Notes under the pieces: generated by a model
Seen by the model: the letters and a program-made list of their open reading frames with translations, nothing else
Told to the model about the DNA's origin: nothing
The model's database searches: none
Assembly: GCA_027579435.1 (NCBI GenBank)
Contig: JANBPK010000006.1
Coordinates: forward strand, 83,025 to 147,024
Direction of reading: 5' to 3'
Origin: Candolleomyces eurysporus
Taxonomy: Eukaryota; Basidiomycota; Agaricomycetes; Agaricales; Psathyrellaceae
DNA: 64,000 bases
Shown here: positions 11,202 to 21,472 of the stretch, piece after piece
How the letters are laid out: each line of letters begins with the position of its first letter
How positions within the stretch are numbered: the first letter of the stretch is position 1
Made by a program: the position numbers and the translations under genes

Positions 11202-11849
11202 TCAAAGGTTGATGTTGATGGGGGTGCAGCCCAAGGCGATGATGCCGTTCTGCAATTCGTTAGCAAAGATGTAAGACGGGCGACGTTACTGCCTCTCAGC
11301 TCATGAAGACACTCACGAAAGAATTGTTGGTGCAGCAGACCGGTTGGGCGGAGCTGGAAGCGAGGAGGGCGTCGGTCAGATTTGGAATTTCTACTCTTTC
11401 AGCTTTACGCGTGAAGCGGCCACTTACCAAGAGTTTCCGGGAAGGCCGATGACGCTAATGGGAGAGCAAGTAACTAGCCAAAAATCAGTCAGAGTATCCT
11501 ATGAGTGTGTATAGTCTCACAGCTCACCTCCAACCTGACCAGTCAAGGGGCCGACGATGACGCCGAGGAGGGCGAGCAGGCCGGCAATGCCAGGAGCGTT
11601 TGCCTACACATTATTTCATTAATGCTTCGATCCATAGCAAAAGAAAAGAAAATTCGGGATAGAGTAAACACGTACAGCTTGAACGGAGTTGCAGCACTGG
11701 ATCGATCCAACATTGCACTGGTTGACCGGGGGAGGAGGAGGAGGAGGCGTAGTGGGCGGGGTCACCGGGTGGTCGGTGCGAGGAACGACGGCACTGGCAG
11801 CCGCAAAGACGGTCAAGGCGAGGACAGTTGCGACACGGGGGAGCATCAT
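11202..11849 (-). CDS. class I hydrophobin (copy 2, proline-rich N-terminus)
   Basis: The signal peptide MMLPRVATVLALTVFAAASA is followed by a linker with a run of seven prolines, encoded by a (GGA)n-like tract at about 11728-11745. The knot CNVGSIQCC follows, then NAPGIAGLLALLGVIVGPLT, then VTCSPISVIGLPGNSCSAQP, VCCTNNSF and NGIIALGCTPININL-stop. Four introns with GT...AG ends connect these in frame, at the same relative positions as in copy 1, and all eight cysteines are present. The loop between CC and the fourth Cys is long, as in class I. The extended Pro/Thr linker before the first Cys is the main difference from copy 1. TATAAAA lies about 113 bp upstream. Confidence 0.9.
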
Positions 11850-11898
11850 CTTTGAGAGAAAAGCGAGTGAGAAGTTGAGCTGAAAACTAGAGGAGGCT

Positions 11899-11931
11899 GA
11901 GTAGTAGTAGTCGACTTTTGGGAGGCAACTG
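11899..11931 (-). promoter_or_regulatory. hydrophobin leader block, copy 2
   Basis: This is the counterpart of 8896-8924: GAGTAGTAG repeats, then GTCGACTTTTGGGAGGCAAC, between the TATA box and the ATG. Conservation of this untranslated block between two otherwise diverged genes suggests a role in transcription start or leader function, or a recent duplication. Confidence 0.55.
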
Positions 11932-11961
11932 ACTGAGGATTCCAGACGTCGCAGGTACCTA

Positions 11962-11968
11962 TTTTATA
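11962..11968 (-). promoter_or_regulatory. TATA box of hydrophobin 2
   Basis: GGTATAAAATAGG on the minus strand, about 113 bp upstream of the ATG. Confidence 0.6.
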
Positions 11969-11969
11969 C

Positions 11970-13406
11970 CTTTCCTGAGATCCACAGGTCTCCTTTTTTT
12001 CCGGACGTCCAGAGCCCTGCCTCGTAAACTACAGTGCTGACACTCCCATGCGCCTCTTGATCACTGGCTCTTCAAAGTCTAAAGCACAGATGTGACACAT
12101 TTTCGAGCGCGACGATGGCCTACAAGGGCCTAGAGGCGTGTTATGACCTGAGCGAAGAGCTTCTGCTCCACTTCGACGTTGCTTCGCGATTGACGGTGGG
12201 GATAGTAAAGGTCTGAAACGGCGTGCTGGTACCGAGGTTTCAGTGCTTGGAATAGCTTGAGTACGGCATCAGTTGCTGCTTCCTTTGTTAAATTGACGAT
12301 AAATAACGAAATCAATTATCAATCAATTAGAAGAAGAAACAGCTTTTGCTTACCGCCGACCGTCGCGTAACGCGTTCCGTCAGGCTCGAATAGCTGCGCT
12401 TGAACCCGCGTTCAACCAAAGCGAAGACCACCTGCATCCTCGTAGAAAATTTGGAAGACTGTTCCGGGCGCTTGCGGTTTCCAAGCAATTCCCGTTCCAG
12501 GTGAACGAGATATTAGACACAGACGCCATCTCAGCTTCTCACAAGGGTTGCCATTTGGGCGTTCCGCGTTCCAGTGGATTCCCACTCCACAGTTTACGGG
12601 AACTCCTAGTACCGCCCGCTGTGCCCAGGCTTCGAAGCCAAGTTGAGGTAGGCGAACCTCGGGCCATAACACGCTGTATGTATGTCTTCTTAGAAGAATC
12701 TCAAGGCCTGGGCTTTAATTAACGAATGTTTTACCATCCCTAGCCCTGCGTTCTGAATTCAGTTCTAACTTTATCACCGGGAGATCTTTATGAGAACCTC
12801 ACTTACCTTGCAGGGCCATTCCGATTTCGATGATCACGGTCGCAACGACTAGTACAGTTTTGGTACATGAGTGTCAGCTCCTGGACGGGGTAGAGGTCCA
12901 GCAGAACGGGGACAAAGAATGGACTCCCGCGAACGCAGCCACAAGATTCCTGGGGTTCATGGGCAGGGGCGCCCACGGAAGAAGCGAATGCATCGGGATA
13001 CACACAACCGCATGCTTCTGTCAAAAACAAAGCTGTGATTGGCTTCGACTTGACAAATTTGCAGTGGGAGACCGTGTTCGAGGCAATTTATCACTGCCGG
13101 TACATCGAGTCTGCTGTTAGTTGAAGGTTGATGCTCCAAAGGGAAGCCAGCGTTTGACGGGAGAAACATATCAGTTGATGATCGTCGCTCGCCCATTCCG
13201 GTAGGCATCTAAAGGGTCGAGCAACTGCCTTCCCGCCAGCCAGTGCCATCCTGCAAAAATGCAAGTTTCCGTACGTTGCAAGCTGAAGCAAAACTAGTGA
13301 ATATTCAATGGCTAAGTACGAAAATACCCCCAAGGTATACGGCAGTGTGTGCTTTCAGGATGCGGCATCTTGTCATCATAACTGGGGTAAACAAAAAATG
13401 CCTCGT
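11970..13406. other. gene-poor stretch with unlinked minus-strand ORFs
   Basis: Several minus-strand open pieces (12130-12315, 12412-12672, 12803-13030, 13091-13333) could be exons of one gene, but no frame-preserving chain or known motif was found. A piece near 13110-13250 aligns loosely with 10580-10700 on the other side of hydrophobin 2 (WLAGG..., YVSPVKRWLPFGASTFN against HFSPSNGGFPLPTF). It ends just 3' of the T-protein gene. Confidence 0.35.
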
Positions 13407-14969
13407 TTATCCGCGCCAGTAGTTCGGCTTGACGAAAGGCATAGGGGTGATCACGGCCTTCCTTAACTTATTTCTGACATCGACCTGGACCTCGGTGCCC
13501 TTCTTGTGGAAGCCGTTCTTCACGTATCCCATAGCGATATTCTTGCCGAGGGTCGGTGAGGGAATGCCAGAGGTAACGGTTCCTAATGGGAAGTGTCGGT
13601 TAACGACGGACTACACACGAAGACGAGCCAGGGAAAGAGATCACGCTTACCAATTTGTTCGCTGTCTGAACCAAAGATCTTTGCTCCTTCTACAACAACG
13701 CTCAGTGAGACTATTCCCTGAATATCAGCGACAACACTCACGTCTGGCAGGGGCACCTTCGACCACAAGGCCAACGCGTCGCCTTGCGGGGCCTTCCTTC
13801 AATTGCTTCTTAACGGTCTCAGCGCCGATGAAAGTACCATTCTCCTTCCGATCTTTACCGATGACCCACGAAAGACCAGCTTCGACAGGGGTTGTGGTCT
13901 CGTCCAGGTCGTTGCCATAAAGGCACATCCCAGCTTCCAAACGCAAGCTGTCTCTCGCGCCCAGACCAGTCAGCTGGACAGGGTTTTTCGAGAGCAGTTT
14001 CGCGACTTCCACGGTTTGAGAAGGAGGGATAGAAATCTAGAACACGGGTCAGCTTCTTTCCGTCGAGCAAAAATAAATGGAATTGACCTCAAACCCATCT
14101 TCGCCAGTATACCCTCCCCGTGCAACGTGTAGGTTGAAGCCCTCGATAGGGACGAAAGCCGATTTGCCGAAGGTCAATTGTTTGAGGTCGTACGAGGTGA
14201 GGCTTTGCAAATAAGACGCAGCCTCTGGACCCTGTAACGCCAAAAGACCCCAGTCCTCGAGGACCTCCATCTCTACAGGTCCTTCCTTGCCCTTCTCACC
14301 GGCATTCCACTCTTCTAGCTTCTCCTTGAAATGGGGAAGGTCACGGTCCCTCCTTCCCGCGTTAGTCACAACATAGTAGGCATCAGACGCGTGTTTTGTG
14401 ATGATAGTATCGTCAATAATGCCGCCTTGCTCGTTGAGGAGGACAGAGAGGGTTGAGCTATATGAGGACAAGGAGGAGAGCGAAGAAGGCGTAAGCCATT
14501 CGAGGAAATCTGTTGCAGTAGCGCCACGGAAGCTTGCGGAACATCAGGAATGGACACAAACGTGTCATAAGAGTGTTCTCTCACTTTATCTGGACCATAT
14601 GTCCAACGTCGAACAACCCAACGCTATTCCGGATGTGGTGATGGCTTGCAACTGCCAAATGTCAATTCACATGAAAGCAACATTTATTGAGGACCCTTTA
14701 CCTTGACCAACGTCACCGTAGGACAATGGCATCGAGTAGCCTGCAAATGGAACCATCTTCGCTCCAGCGGATACATGGAAATCGTACAGCCCTGTCTTTC
14801 TCAGCTGAAAATACAGGTAGGTTGGCCGACTTTATCCTGTGACGAAAATGTAAAAACTCACTGGTGTAGAGGTGGCGGCATACCCTCTGGCAAGACCTTT
14901 TGGAATGTTCCTGGCAGAGGTCGTCCTGACGCATCTCTGGAGAGCAGAAATCCCTCGAAGGATAGCCAT
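13407..14969 (-). CDS. GCV1: aminomethyltransferase, glycine cleavage system T protein (mitochondrial)
   Basis: The T protein transfers the aminomethyl carbon of glycine from lipoyl-H protein to tetrahydrofolate, releasing ammonia, in the mitochondrial matrix. The N-terminus ([20 protein letters not shown]) is a basic, Ser-rich transit peptide. After the first introns come [20 protein letters not shown] and [11 protein letters not shown], then [70 protein letters not shown] and [19 protein letters not shown]. These are the folate-pocket and aminomethyltransferase motifs in family order. The last exons give [32 protein letters not shown] and a stop at 13407. Introns are short and keep the frame. 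The gene is divergent from coronin across 225 bp. No lesion is seen. Confidence 0.9.
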
Positions 14970-15194
14970 GTTGGTCAGAAGGAAACGAAAACGTCTGCAG
15001 GGACGACGAGAGGGGAGCCAAGACCCTAACCCCTTCCGGTTGTACGGACCCCTAACCTTATGCCATGGTCACCAAGGCACCCCTTGGTCGCCGTGGCCAG
15101 GGACGCGTTCACTGCCTTTTTCCCCTCATCGTCCACCTCTATCCCAGTCCTATATCCTTGACCCTGTCATTATATCGAATATTGGAAGCTCTCG
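14970..15194. promoter_or_regulatory. bidirectional promoter region GCV1 / coronin
   Basis: 225 bp separate the two ATGs, and both genes are transcribed outward from it. It contains short near-repeats (ACCCTAACC, CCCCTAACC) at 15022-15060. No clear TATA box is seen. Confidence 0.5.
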
Positions 15195-17008
15195 ATGTCG
15201 AGATTCGTTAGGGCATCCAAATACCGGTGAGATCTAATCCATCACCATCAGGCCACCAGCTTACTCGAGAGGAAAGCCATGTCTTTGGCCAGAGCGCGAA
15301 GAAGGAATATGGTTTGGAGAACGTCAAGGTGACCAACAGCGCCTGGGACACCAACATTATCTCTGCGTCGGCGGTGAGTATACCCTCTGAACTGCTATTG
15401 ACAATCTATTGATCGTCAGTAGCAATATATCAGCGTCAACTGGAACTCTTCAGGAGGCGGCGCTCTCGCGATCTTGCCCCTTCCTTCGCCATTCCATACT
15501 ATCAACGGGTTCCCCAACAAGCTTCCCGATAGCCTACCGCTGGCCCGGGGACACACCGCCACGGTCCTGGACACCGATTGGTCCCCCCACAACGACTCCA
15601 TTGTCGCCTCAGGAGCAGAAGATGGCAAGACCATGATCTGGAAGGTTGAAGCCGGCGTTTTCGAAGGCTGGGGCACCGAAGGTTGGGAAGCTGTTGACTT
15701 TGACCCCGTTCTGCGGATCGATGCCTCTGCCAGAAAGGTTGGGCAAGTCCTCTTCCACCCCACCGCTTCGAATGTTCTCGCCACCGCCTCGGGAGACTCG
15801 TTGGTTAAGCTTTGGGATCTTGCCAACCCAGAGGATCCTCGATCCACCTTGTCGGGCCACGGAGACATCATCCAGAGTCTCACTTTCAACCCTACTGGTA
15901 CCCTCCTCGTAACCACGTGCAGGGACCGAAAGATACGAATCTTCGATCCTCGCGCGGGCGGTGACCCCGTGCGCGTCAATGACGGCCACAGCGGTATCAA
16001 GGGTTCGCGCGTCGTCTGGATGGGTGATCTCGACCGCATCGCGACGACTGGGTTCAGCAAAATGTCCGAGCGTCAGGCATCCATCTGGGAGGCGGGCAGT
16101 CTAAACAACCTCAAGACTATTTCCCTCGACCAATCCGCCGGTGTCGTCATGCCCTTCTGGTCCGATAACAACATCCTCTTCCTCGCTGGCAAAGGTGACG
16201 GAAACATTCGGTACTACGAATACGAGACCGACTCTCTCTTCGCCCTGTCCGAATATAAATCGTCCGAGCCACAACGTGGCATGTGCTTCCTTCCGCGCCG
16301 AGCACTGAGCGTTTCTGAATGCGAGATTGCACGAGCCTACAAGGTGCACAGTTCTTCCATCGAACCCATCGCGTTCATTGTGCCACGAAAGGTACGTATT
16401 CCCCCACACATCGAATTCTTTCGGGTGATCTGATTAATCTACGTGAAGGCCGACTCCTTCCAATCGGATATTTACCCCCCAGCACCGTCCAGCGAGCCTT
16501 CTCTTTCGGCAGCGGAATTCTTCAATGGCAAAACCGCGCCAGCCAACTATGTCAATCTCGCAGATGGAAGCATCGTCGCCGGGTCCGCGGCTGTGGCCTC
16601 TCCGACTATAGCACAACCCACTCGCACATTCAGTGCTGCTGCACCTTCTCCCATCTCTGCCTTTGCCTCACAACCACCAACTCCAGCAGATGCGCCTACA
16701 CCTATTACACCTAGGGCTGCTCCGGTTCAGAAACCGGTGGAAGTTTCTTCCCCAGCCCCATCTCGCTCTCAGTCCTACAGCGACAACAGTGCGGAATCGG
16801 TACGTATTCAGTTCATTTCTTCGGCTCGATCAATAACTGATTGATGTCCTTGTTCTCTTTTCGTTACTTCCAGTCCGCATTGAGAGACGAAAACGCCAAA
16901 CTCACGGCTGAACTTCGCGAAGCCCGGGAGAAGATTCGTAATCTCGAGCTGCAAGTCGAAACCCTGAGAGCCAATGCTCGCAAGGCCCAAGCTCTTCTCG
17001 ACTCATGA
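15195..17008 (+). CDS. coronin, actin-binding WD40 protein
   Basis: Coronins bind F-actin and the Arp2/3 complex and help organise endocytic actin patches. A short first exon (MSRFVRASKYR) is spliced to HVFGQSAKKEYGLENVKV, the conserved coronin N-terminus. The beta-propeller follows: ALAILPLPSP, HTATVLDTDWSPHND, VASGAEDGKTMIWKV, VGQVLFHPTASNVLATASGD, LVKLWDL, IQSLTFNPTGTLLVTTCRDR, KIRIFDPRAG and FLAGKGDGNIRYYEY. Then come the CFLPRRALSVSECEIARAYK signature, a Pro/Ala/Ser-rich unique region, and a short C-terminal coiled coil (LRDENAKLTAELREAREKIR, LELQVETLRANARKAQALL). Four introns are visible. The stop is TGA at 17006. The length of about 530 residues is normal for a short coronin. No damage is seen. 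Confidence 0.93.
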
Positions 17009-17397
17009 GCAGCATCACGTTTTGGCTTCTCGGAACTTATCTCAACGCACGAACCTGTGCATCGGTAACCGGTCCTGTATCCTTCTTGTTTTTGTTACTG
17101 CCTACTTTGGTTTCCCCACTGTTGTAATGAATACCAAGTTATCACCTATATACTCTTAACCTCCTTCATTCAATCAGAAGCTATACAGACGAAACCCCGA
17201 AGCATATCCCAGCACATCGTGTAAACGTGGTCAACTGATGGTTCATTTCTCCGCAGAACTCTATTCCCCACACCTTGAGGTGGCAACCGTATAGCGTTTG
17301 TGGGGCATGTGGGATGTTCTATTCAACATGTTGGGATGTAACTATTCTACCGTTTACAATTTCGCCTGAAATGCGTTAACTCCGGGGTTTAGAGAGG
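17009..17397. other. 3' intergenic between convergent genes
   Basis: This holds the 3' UTRs of coronin (+) and the quinone reductase (-). No other feature is seen. Confidence 0.5.
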
Positions 17398-18329
17398 TCA
17401 CTCGGACGACTCAACCTTCTTGGTGACACGCGATAGAACCTTGGTGAAGGATTCGCCTTGATTTTTCGCAATGCCCAATTCGAGTGCGCTTGGCTGGCGA
17501 GAGCCATCGCCACCAGCCAAGGTCCCAGCACCCCATGGCGAGCCTTGAAAGAAGACCATCCAGTCAAACTTCTGTGATATTTGCCACGTGCAGAAGATGA
17601 AGAGTGACATACCACCGTGAACTTCGTCGAGGTTGCTCATTTCCTTGAAGGCGGTGTAGTAACCGAAAGGAACGTAGATGATACCGTGGTGAGCGAAAGT
17701 CGAAAGAGCGTTCATGGCGGTGACTTCCTGTCCACCTCCCATAGACGCAGTCGAGATGAATACGCCGGCGTACTTTCCGCCAAGGGCACCTTGAGCCCAA
17801 AGGTAACCGGTGGCATCCCAGAAAGCCTATTCCACGTTATGATATAAACTTAAATACTCGAAAAACAACGCACCTTGAGCTGGGCAGGCATGTTACCGTA
17901 GCGAGTGGGGATTCCGAAGAGATATCCATCATACTGGGTCAAAGTTTCGGCGTTGGCGATGGGATAGTCTGGCTTGGGAGGAGCGCGCAAGAGTTCAAGA
18001 ATATCTTCCGGCAAAGTCTCGGGGACTCTGAAAACGACGACATTAGCCCGCCTGCTCCTGTTAGGCTTCCTCTCCCATCTCGTCACCTCCCACCGCGACT
18101 TGCCCGGCAGCCATGGTAGACGTGGATGGGGAGATTGACTCGGCGACATACTGGTAGATGTCGGCAATACCGCCTGCAGCTTCGATACCCTCCTTCTCAG
18201 CCTCGGCCACTGCAAATAAGATGTTTGTGTCAATAGAACGTCGCAGAACACTCAGAGATTAGGTCACTTACGCTTGGCGATATGGCCGTAGAGAGTGTAG
18301 ATAATAATAGCGATACGAGGAGAAGACAT
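17398..18329 (-). CDS. NAD(P)H:quinone oxidoreductase, WrbA/Pst2-type flavodoxin-like
   Basis: This FMN-dependent two-electron quinone reductase protects membranes from redox cycling; yeast relatives Pst2 and Ycp4 sit at eisosomes. The first exon is [19 protein letters not shown], the flavodoxin phosphate loop. Next are [19 protein letters not shown], then [13 protein letters not shown] after an intron of about 126 nt, [65 protein letters not shown] and [20 protein letters not shown] last exon reads [18 protein letters not shown]. These are the WrbA family blocks in order, and the FMN-contact TRYGNMPAQ and [10 protein letters not shown] motifs are intact. The stop is at 17398. It is convergent with coronin. 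Confidence 0.9.
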
Positions 18330-19599
18330 TTTAGACCGAGGGAAGTAGTGTCCTAAACGCGTATGTGGTCGAGGGTTGACAGGGAAAGGAACGGTAAGGA
18401 AGAAGGAGGGGTGGACGAAACTGGGCTTTAAGTACCACGCCGGATAACGGTGACATCGTTGGCGTGACTGGGAGCTTACGAAGAGGGAATAGAAGCACCT
18501 TATGGCCTTATGTTTAAATAGGTAAAAACATACTCACAGACAAGAAAAAATCGATATTCACGGGCATTCTCCCAATAATTTCCCGGCGCAAACTTTTAGC
18601 AGGTGGATGTCCCGATCGGGGGGGCGATCCCCTGACGTCATTCATTTAGTCTTCCCCTTTGAACTTGGATATTGCAACGTACGAGCAACGGGGTAGGGTA
18701 ATTAGGAGGGGAGAAAAAATTGAAAGAAAGAGGAGAACCCTGAATTGGCATTTCATGGAAAAGGTACTCGTCAAAGATGGAAGGATTTGGACATGGTCAC
18801 AATCCCATAGAGGCATTCTCTCCCACCACACCTCCCATCGATAAGTGTATCGCACGGGCTCCGGATCAGTTGACGGAATGTTACGATTCAGGGGCTAATG
18901 GGCGTCTTAGAGTAGCAAAAAGACAGATTGACCAACGTTGGCTGGCTCCTTCCCCTGGCCCCATGTTGACTCCGAGCATTGCAGGGGGGCAACCACCTTG
19001 ATTTCACTGGTAAGCGCGAGCATCGAGAACGCAGGGATCGGGAAAGACATGTCTCTGAACGCCGTATGCGTATACATGTGCGGAAAGATGAGTGCAGAAC
19101 AAAGAAAGAATCTCAACCGATAGTGCTTGATTCGACTGAGCAGGAAAGCCCGATCCCAACAAACAACGAAATGTGGCACTTGAGCTTGAAAACTGGCAAG
19201 CCGTTCGCATATATTATTATGGAAAGCGGAATGGCCTAGAAAGAGTAGCAACTCGAATTAAATGGAATGAAACGCGATTGGCGCATCTAGTATGCTCGCA
19301 AGGTCTTTGTAAACGAATAAGTTGGGGCTACAGGGAAAGGCCGTCTCCTTGCATAGACCTACAGCCGACATCTCCTAGCTTGTGGTAGAAAGCAGAATCA
19401 CCTTAGTTCGACCGCGGCTTCCTCTTCCCTCTCCAGCAGACTCCATGGATATAATGAATTGCCACAGACCTATCAATTGGCAATTAAATCTGGGCCGCCG
19501 CTCCCCGGGTACGTCGAGCAGAGTTGGGGCCGTGCTCCATTCGCAGTTATTTTCAGACCGTTGTCACTCTCTTCTTCCTTCTATCAACCTCCCAGTCCC
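18330..19599. other. intergenic, no gene supported
   Basis: Open frames here (18646-18855 and 18907-19251 minus, several plus) are short, overlap on both strands and show no motif or splice partner. The region holds the promoter of the quinone reductase on its left side. Confidence 0.4.
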
Positions 19600-20863
19600 T
19601 TAAGCTCCGTCATTCGTGCGACAAATTGATCCTGAGGTGGGCTTGTCCCTTGAATTACCCCGCCCATCCTCGAGATTCATGCCTCCATTGGCCAGTTCCC
19701 GACCGTGAGATGTTTGGAGGAAAGTTGGTTCAGCAGTCTCGTGGGCGAATTCGATGGGACTTGAAAGAACGCCATTGTTCACCTCAGGAAACTTTTGCAA
19801 GGATCGCCCGGTCGTCACTCGGAATATGATCATTTGAGGGGAGAGTGCCTTATAGACGAGGTTAGAACAGTATTCACTGAAGTATTTGAGCTCGAGGACT
19901 TACGCAAAACGCGTAGAAAAGACCATAGAACACAAATGTACAAACCAAGGCTCCTTCGGACTGACCCACGCTTGACACAGTAGTGCTCGCAAGCACCAAT
20001 GCTCCTGCAATAATGCCGGAGATGGTGAGAGGTAGAGCCGACTCGATTAAAATGGCAACAACCCCAGTGTAGAGCCGTAACTGCGATTTTGGTAAGAACA
20101 TGGACATCGTGCGACGGATGCGAAGGAGGCGGAATGTGATGAGGGCTGTGACGATGACATTGGTCAAGACAGTGAGCAACACGGAGAGGGTGGAATACAA
20201 GGATATATTGAACCAAGAGTCCTCGGGTTTGATGTATGTTGCGAGGATCAGCAGCACTTTGCAATGAATTTAGTACTTCTCCCGCTCATTGACAAAGAGA
20301 CACCTTACCCATTGCAGCCGTGCATGTAGCTCCAGGAATGACTGCGACCCACTGATATCCTGTACAGATCACATAGCAACGATATACCTGCGCAGTACAA
20401 TCCGTAGGTCATAGGCCTGTGAAAGAACTGCAAAGATGCTTACAAGCAGTGCATCCCCAAGCCAGATGGAAACCGCCGCGGTGGTGCTGGCGAGCAATGC
20501 CTTCCAGGCGTGGCCACTTGCCAACCCAAGTTCTGCATAATGGCGACCGGAGGTTGACTCGAAGAGTGCGTCAAAGTTGTTGACCACGGCAAGGGAAGTG
20601 CTGAAGATCAAGAGCGCCGTCATTACGAAGCTGGCTGCTATATATCTCCCCCTGCCCTTCCTCAGGTGGTCTGGAGTCTCCAGAAAAACGGAAAGACTGT
20701 AGAGTGACATGAAAAGATGTATTCCTGGTGTCAGTCAGTGATGCTGCTCATGACCGAAGGGCTTGAATTGGCACATACCAAGCTGAACCAGGGCTATCGT
20801 GTAGTATGCATACCAGCTTCGAGCCTCAACCAGAAGACGGTGCTCCCAATAATGATCGCTCAT
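19600..20863 (-). CDS. seven-TM protein of an uncharacterised Agaricomycete family (copy A, intact)
   Basis: A first exon starting at 20863 (MSDHYWEHRLLVEARSWYAY) leads through TIALVQLG to a large exon with TM segments (YIAASFVMTALLIFSTSLAV, KALLASTTAAVSIWLGDALL). A 27-nt piece and an exon with VYRCYVICTGYQWVAVIPGA follow. Then come STLSVLLTVLTNVIVTALIT, FRLLRIRR, LYTGVVAILIESALPLTISG and the last exon ALSPQMIIFRVTTGRSL with a hydrophilic tail to the stop at 19600. The GDALLVYRCYV, NVIVTALITFR and YTGVVAILIESALP blocks match the copies at 46.4 and 59.2 kb, so this belongs to the same family but is the most diverged member. All junctions keep the frame. It is probably a plasma-membrane or endomembrane protein. 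Its ligand and role are unknown. Confidence 0.72.
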
Positions 20864-21253
20864 TGTTCGAGATACTTATGGATGATCAACTCCGTTTCTT
20901 CTGTATTAAATAGTGCGCTGACTCTACGCTCACACCTTTATGCCGTTTCAAATGGAGAAGTCGAACTAGCTTTCCGCGGTACCCGGTCCTTGGTGTGCAC
21001 ATAGGTATTGTCATGCGTAAACACTCGGTAAACACCTTGTCGGACTTGTGGGACTCCGGGCGCCTTATGACGTCCTAAATCTTGAAGGAGCTGCACAGCT
21101 GAACTGCGCATCAAGAGCGTTGGAGCTTGGAACCTCGTGTCACCGATACTAATCGACACAGGGTCTTGCAATAATCAGATGCACAGGAGTGCGGAAGGAC
21201 AGAAAGAAAGACCAAAAAGCACAACCAGCACTTAAAGAGTGAAAAAGAAAAAG
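20864..21253. other. intergenic between seven-TM gene and tRNA
   Basis: No supported gene. It contains the promoter of the minus-strand seven-TM gene. Confidence 0.4.
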
Positions 21254-21263
21254 AAAAAAAAAA
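21254..21263 (-). terminator. RNA polymerase III terminator of tRNA-Ile
   Basis: A run of ten T on the minus strand starts five nucleotides after the tRNA 3' end, followed by further T-rich runs. This is a standard Pol III stop. Confidence 0.8.
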
Positions 21264-21268
21264 TCCAG

Positions 21269-21342
21269 TGGCCAACGTGGGGATCGAACCCAAGACCTTC
21301 GCGTTATTAGCACGACGCTCTAACCAACTGAGCTAGTCGGCC
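21269..21342 (-). tRNA. tRNA-Ile (anticodon AAT), intronless
   Basis: The 74-nt minus-strand sequence folds as a full cloverleaf. The acceptor arm GGCCGAC pairs with GTTGGCC with one G-T wobble, and the discriminator is A. The D arm is GCTC...GAGC. The anticodon loop is CTAATAA with AAT (read IAU), at plus-strand 21306-21308. The T arm is TTGGG-TTCGATC-CCCAC. The A box (TAGCTCAGTTGG) and B box (GGTTCGATCC) are intact. No intron is present. It sits between a seven-TM gene and a MYND gene. Confidence 0.95.
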
Positions 21343-21472
21343 GATAAAGTGGCAATTCTCATTGGTGGCTAGGACTCAGCTTTCGGCTACGGCTACCCTC
21401 GCCTTACTTTCTAGTCAGTCCTTACCCCTCGGAACTTGAATGCGGGGTGCGTAAAGCGAAGAAACACCCAGA

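Noticed and set aside
15416..16409. Long open frames antisense to coronin (up to 214 codons)
   Set aside because: They lie fully opposite a clear WD40 gene and have no motifs; they are codon-bias shadows.
18907..19251. 114-codon minus-strand frame with hydrophobic start
   Set aside because: No signal-peptide logic, no splice partner and overlapping frames on the other strand.
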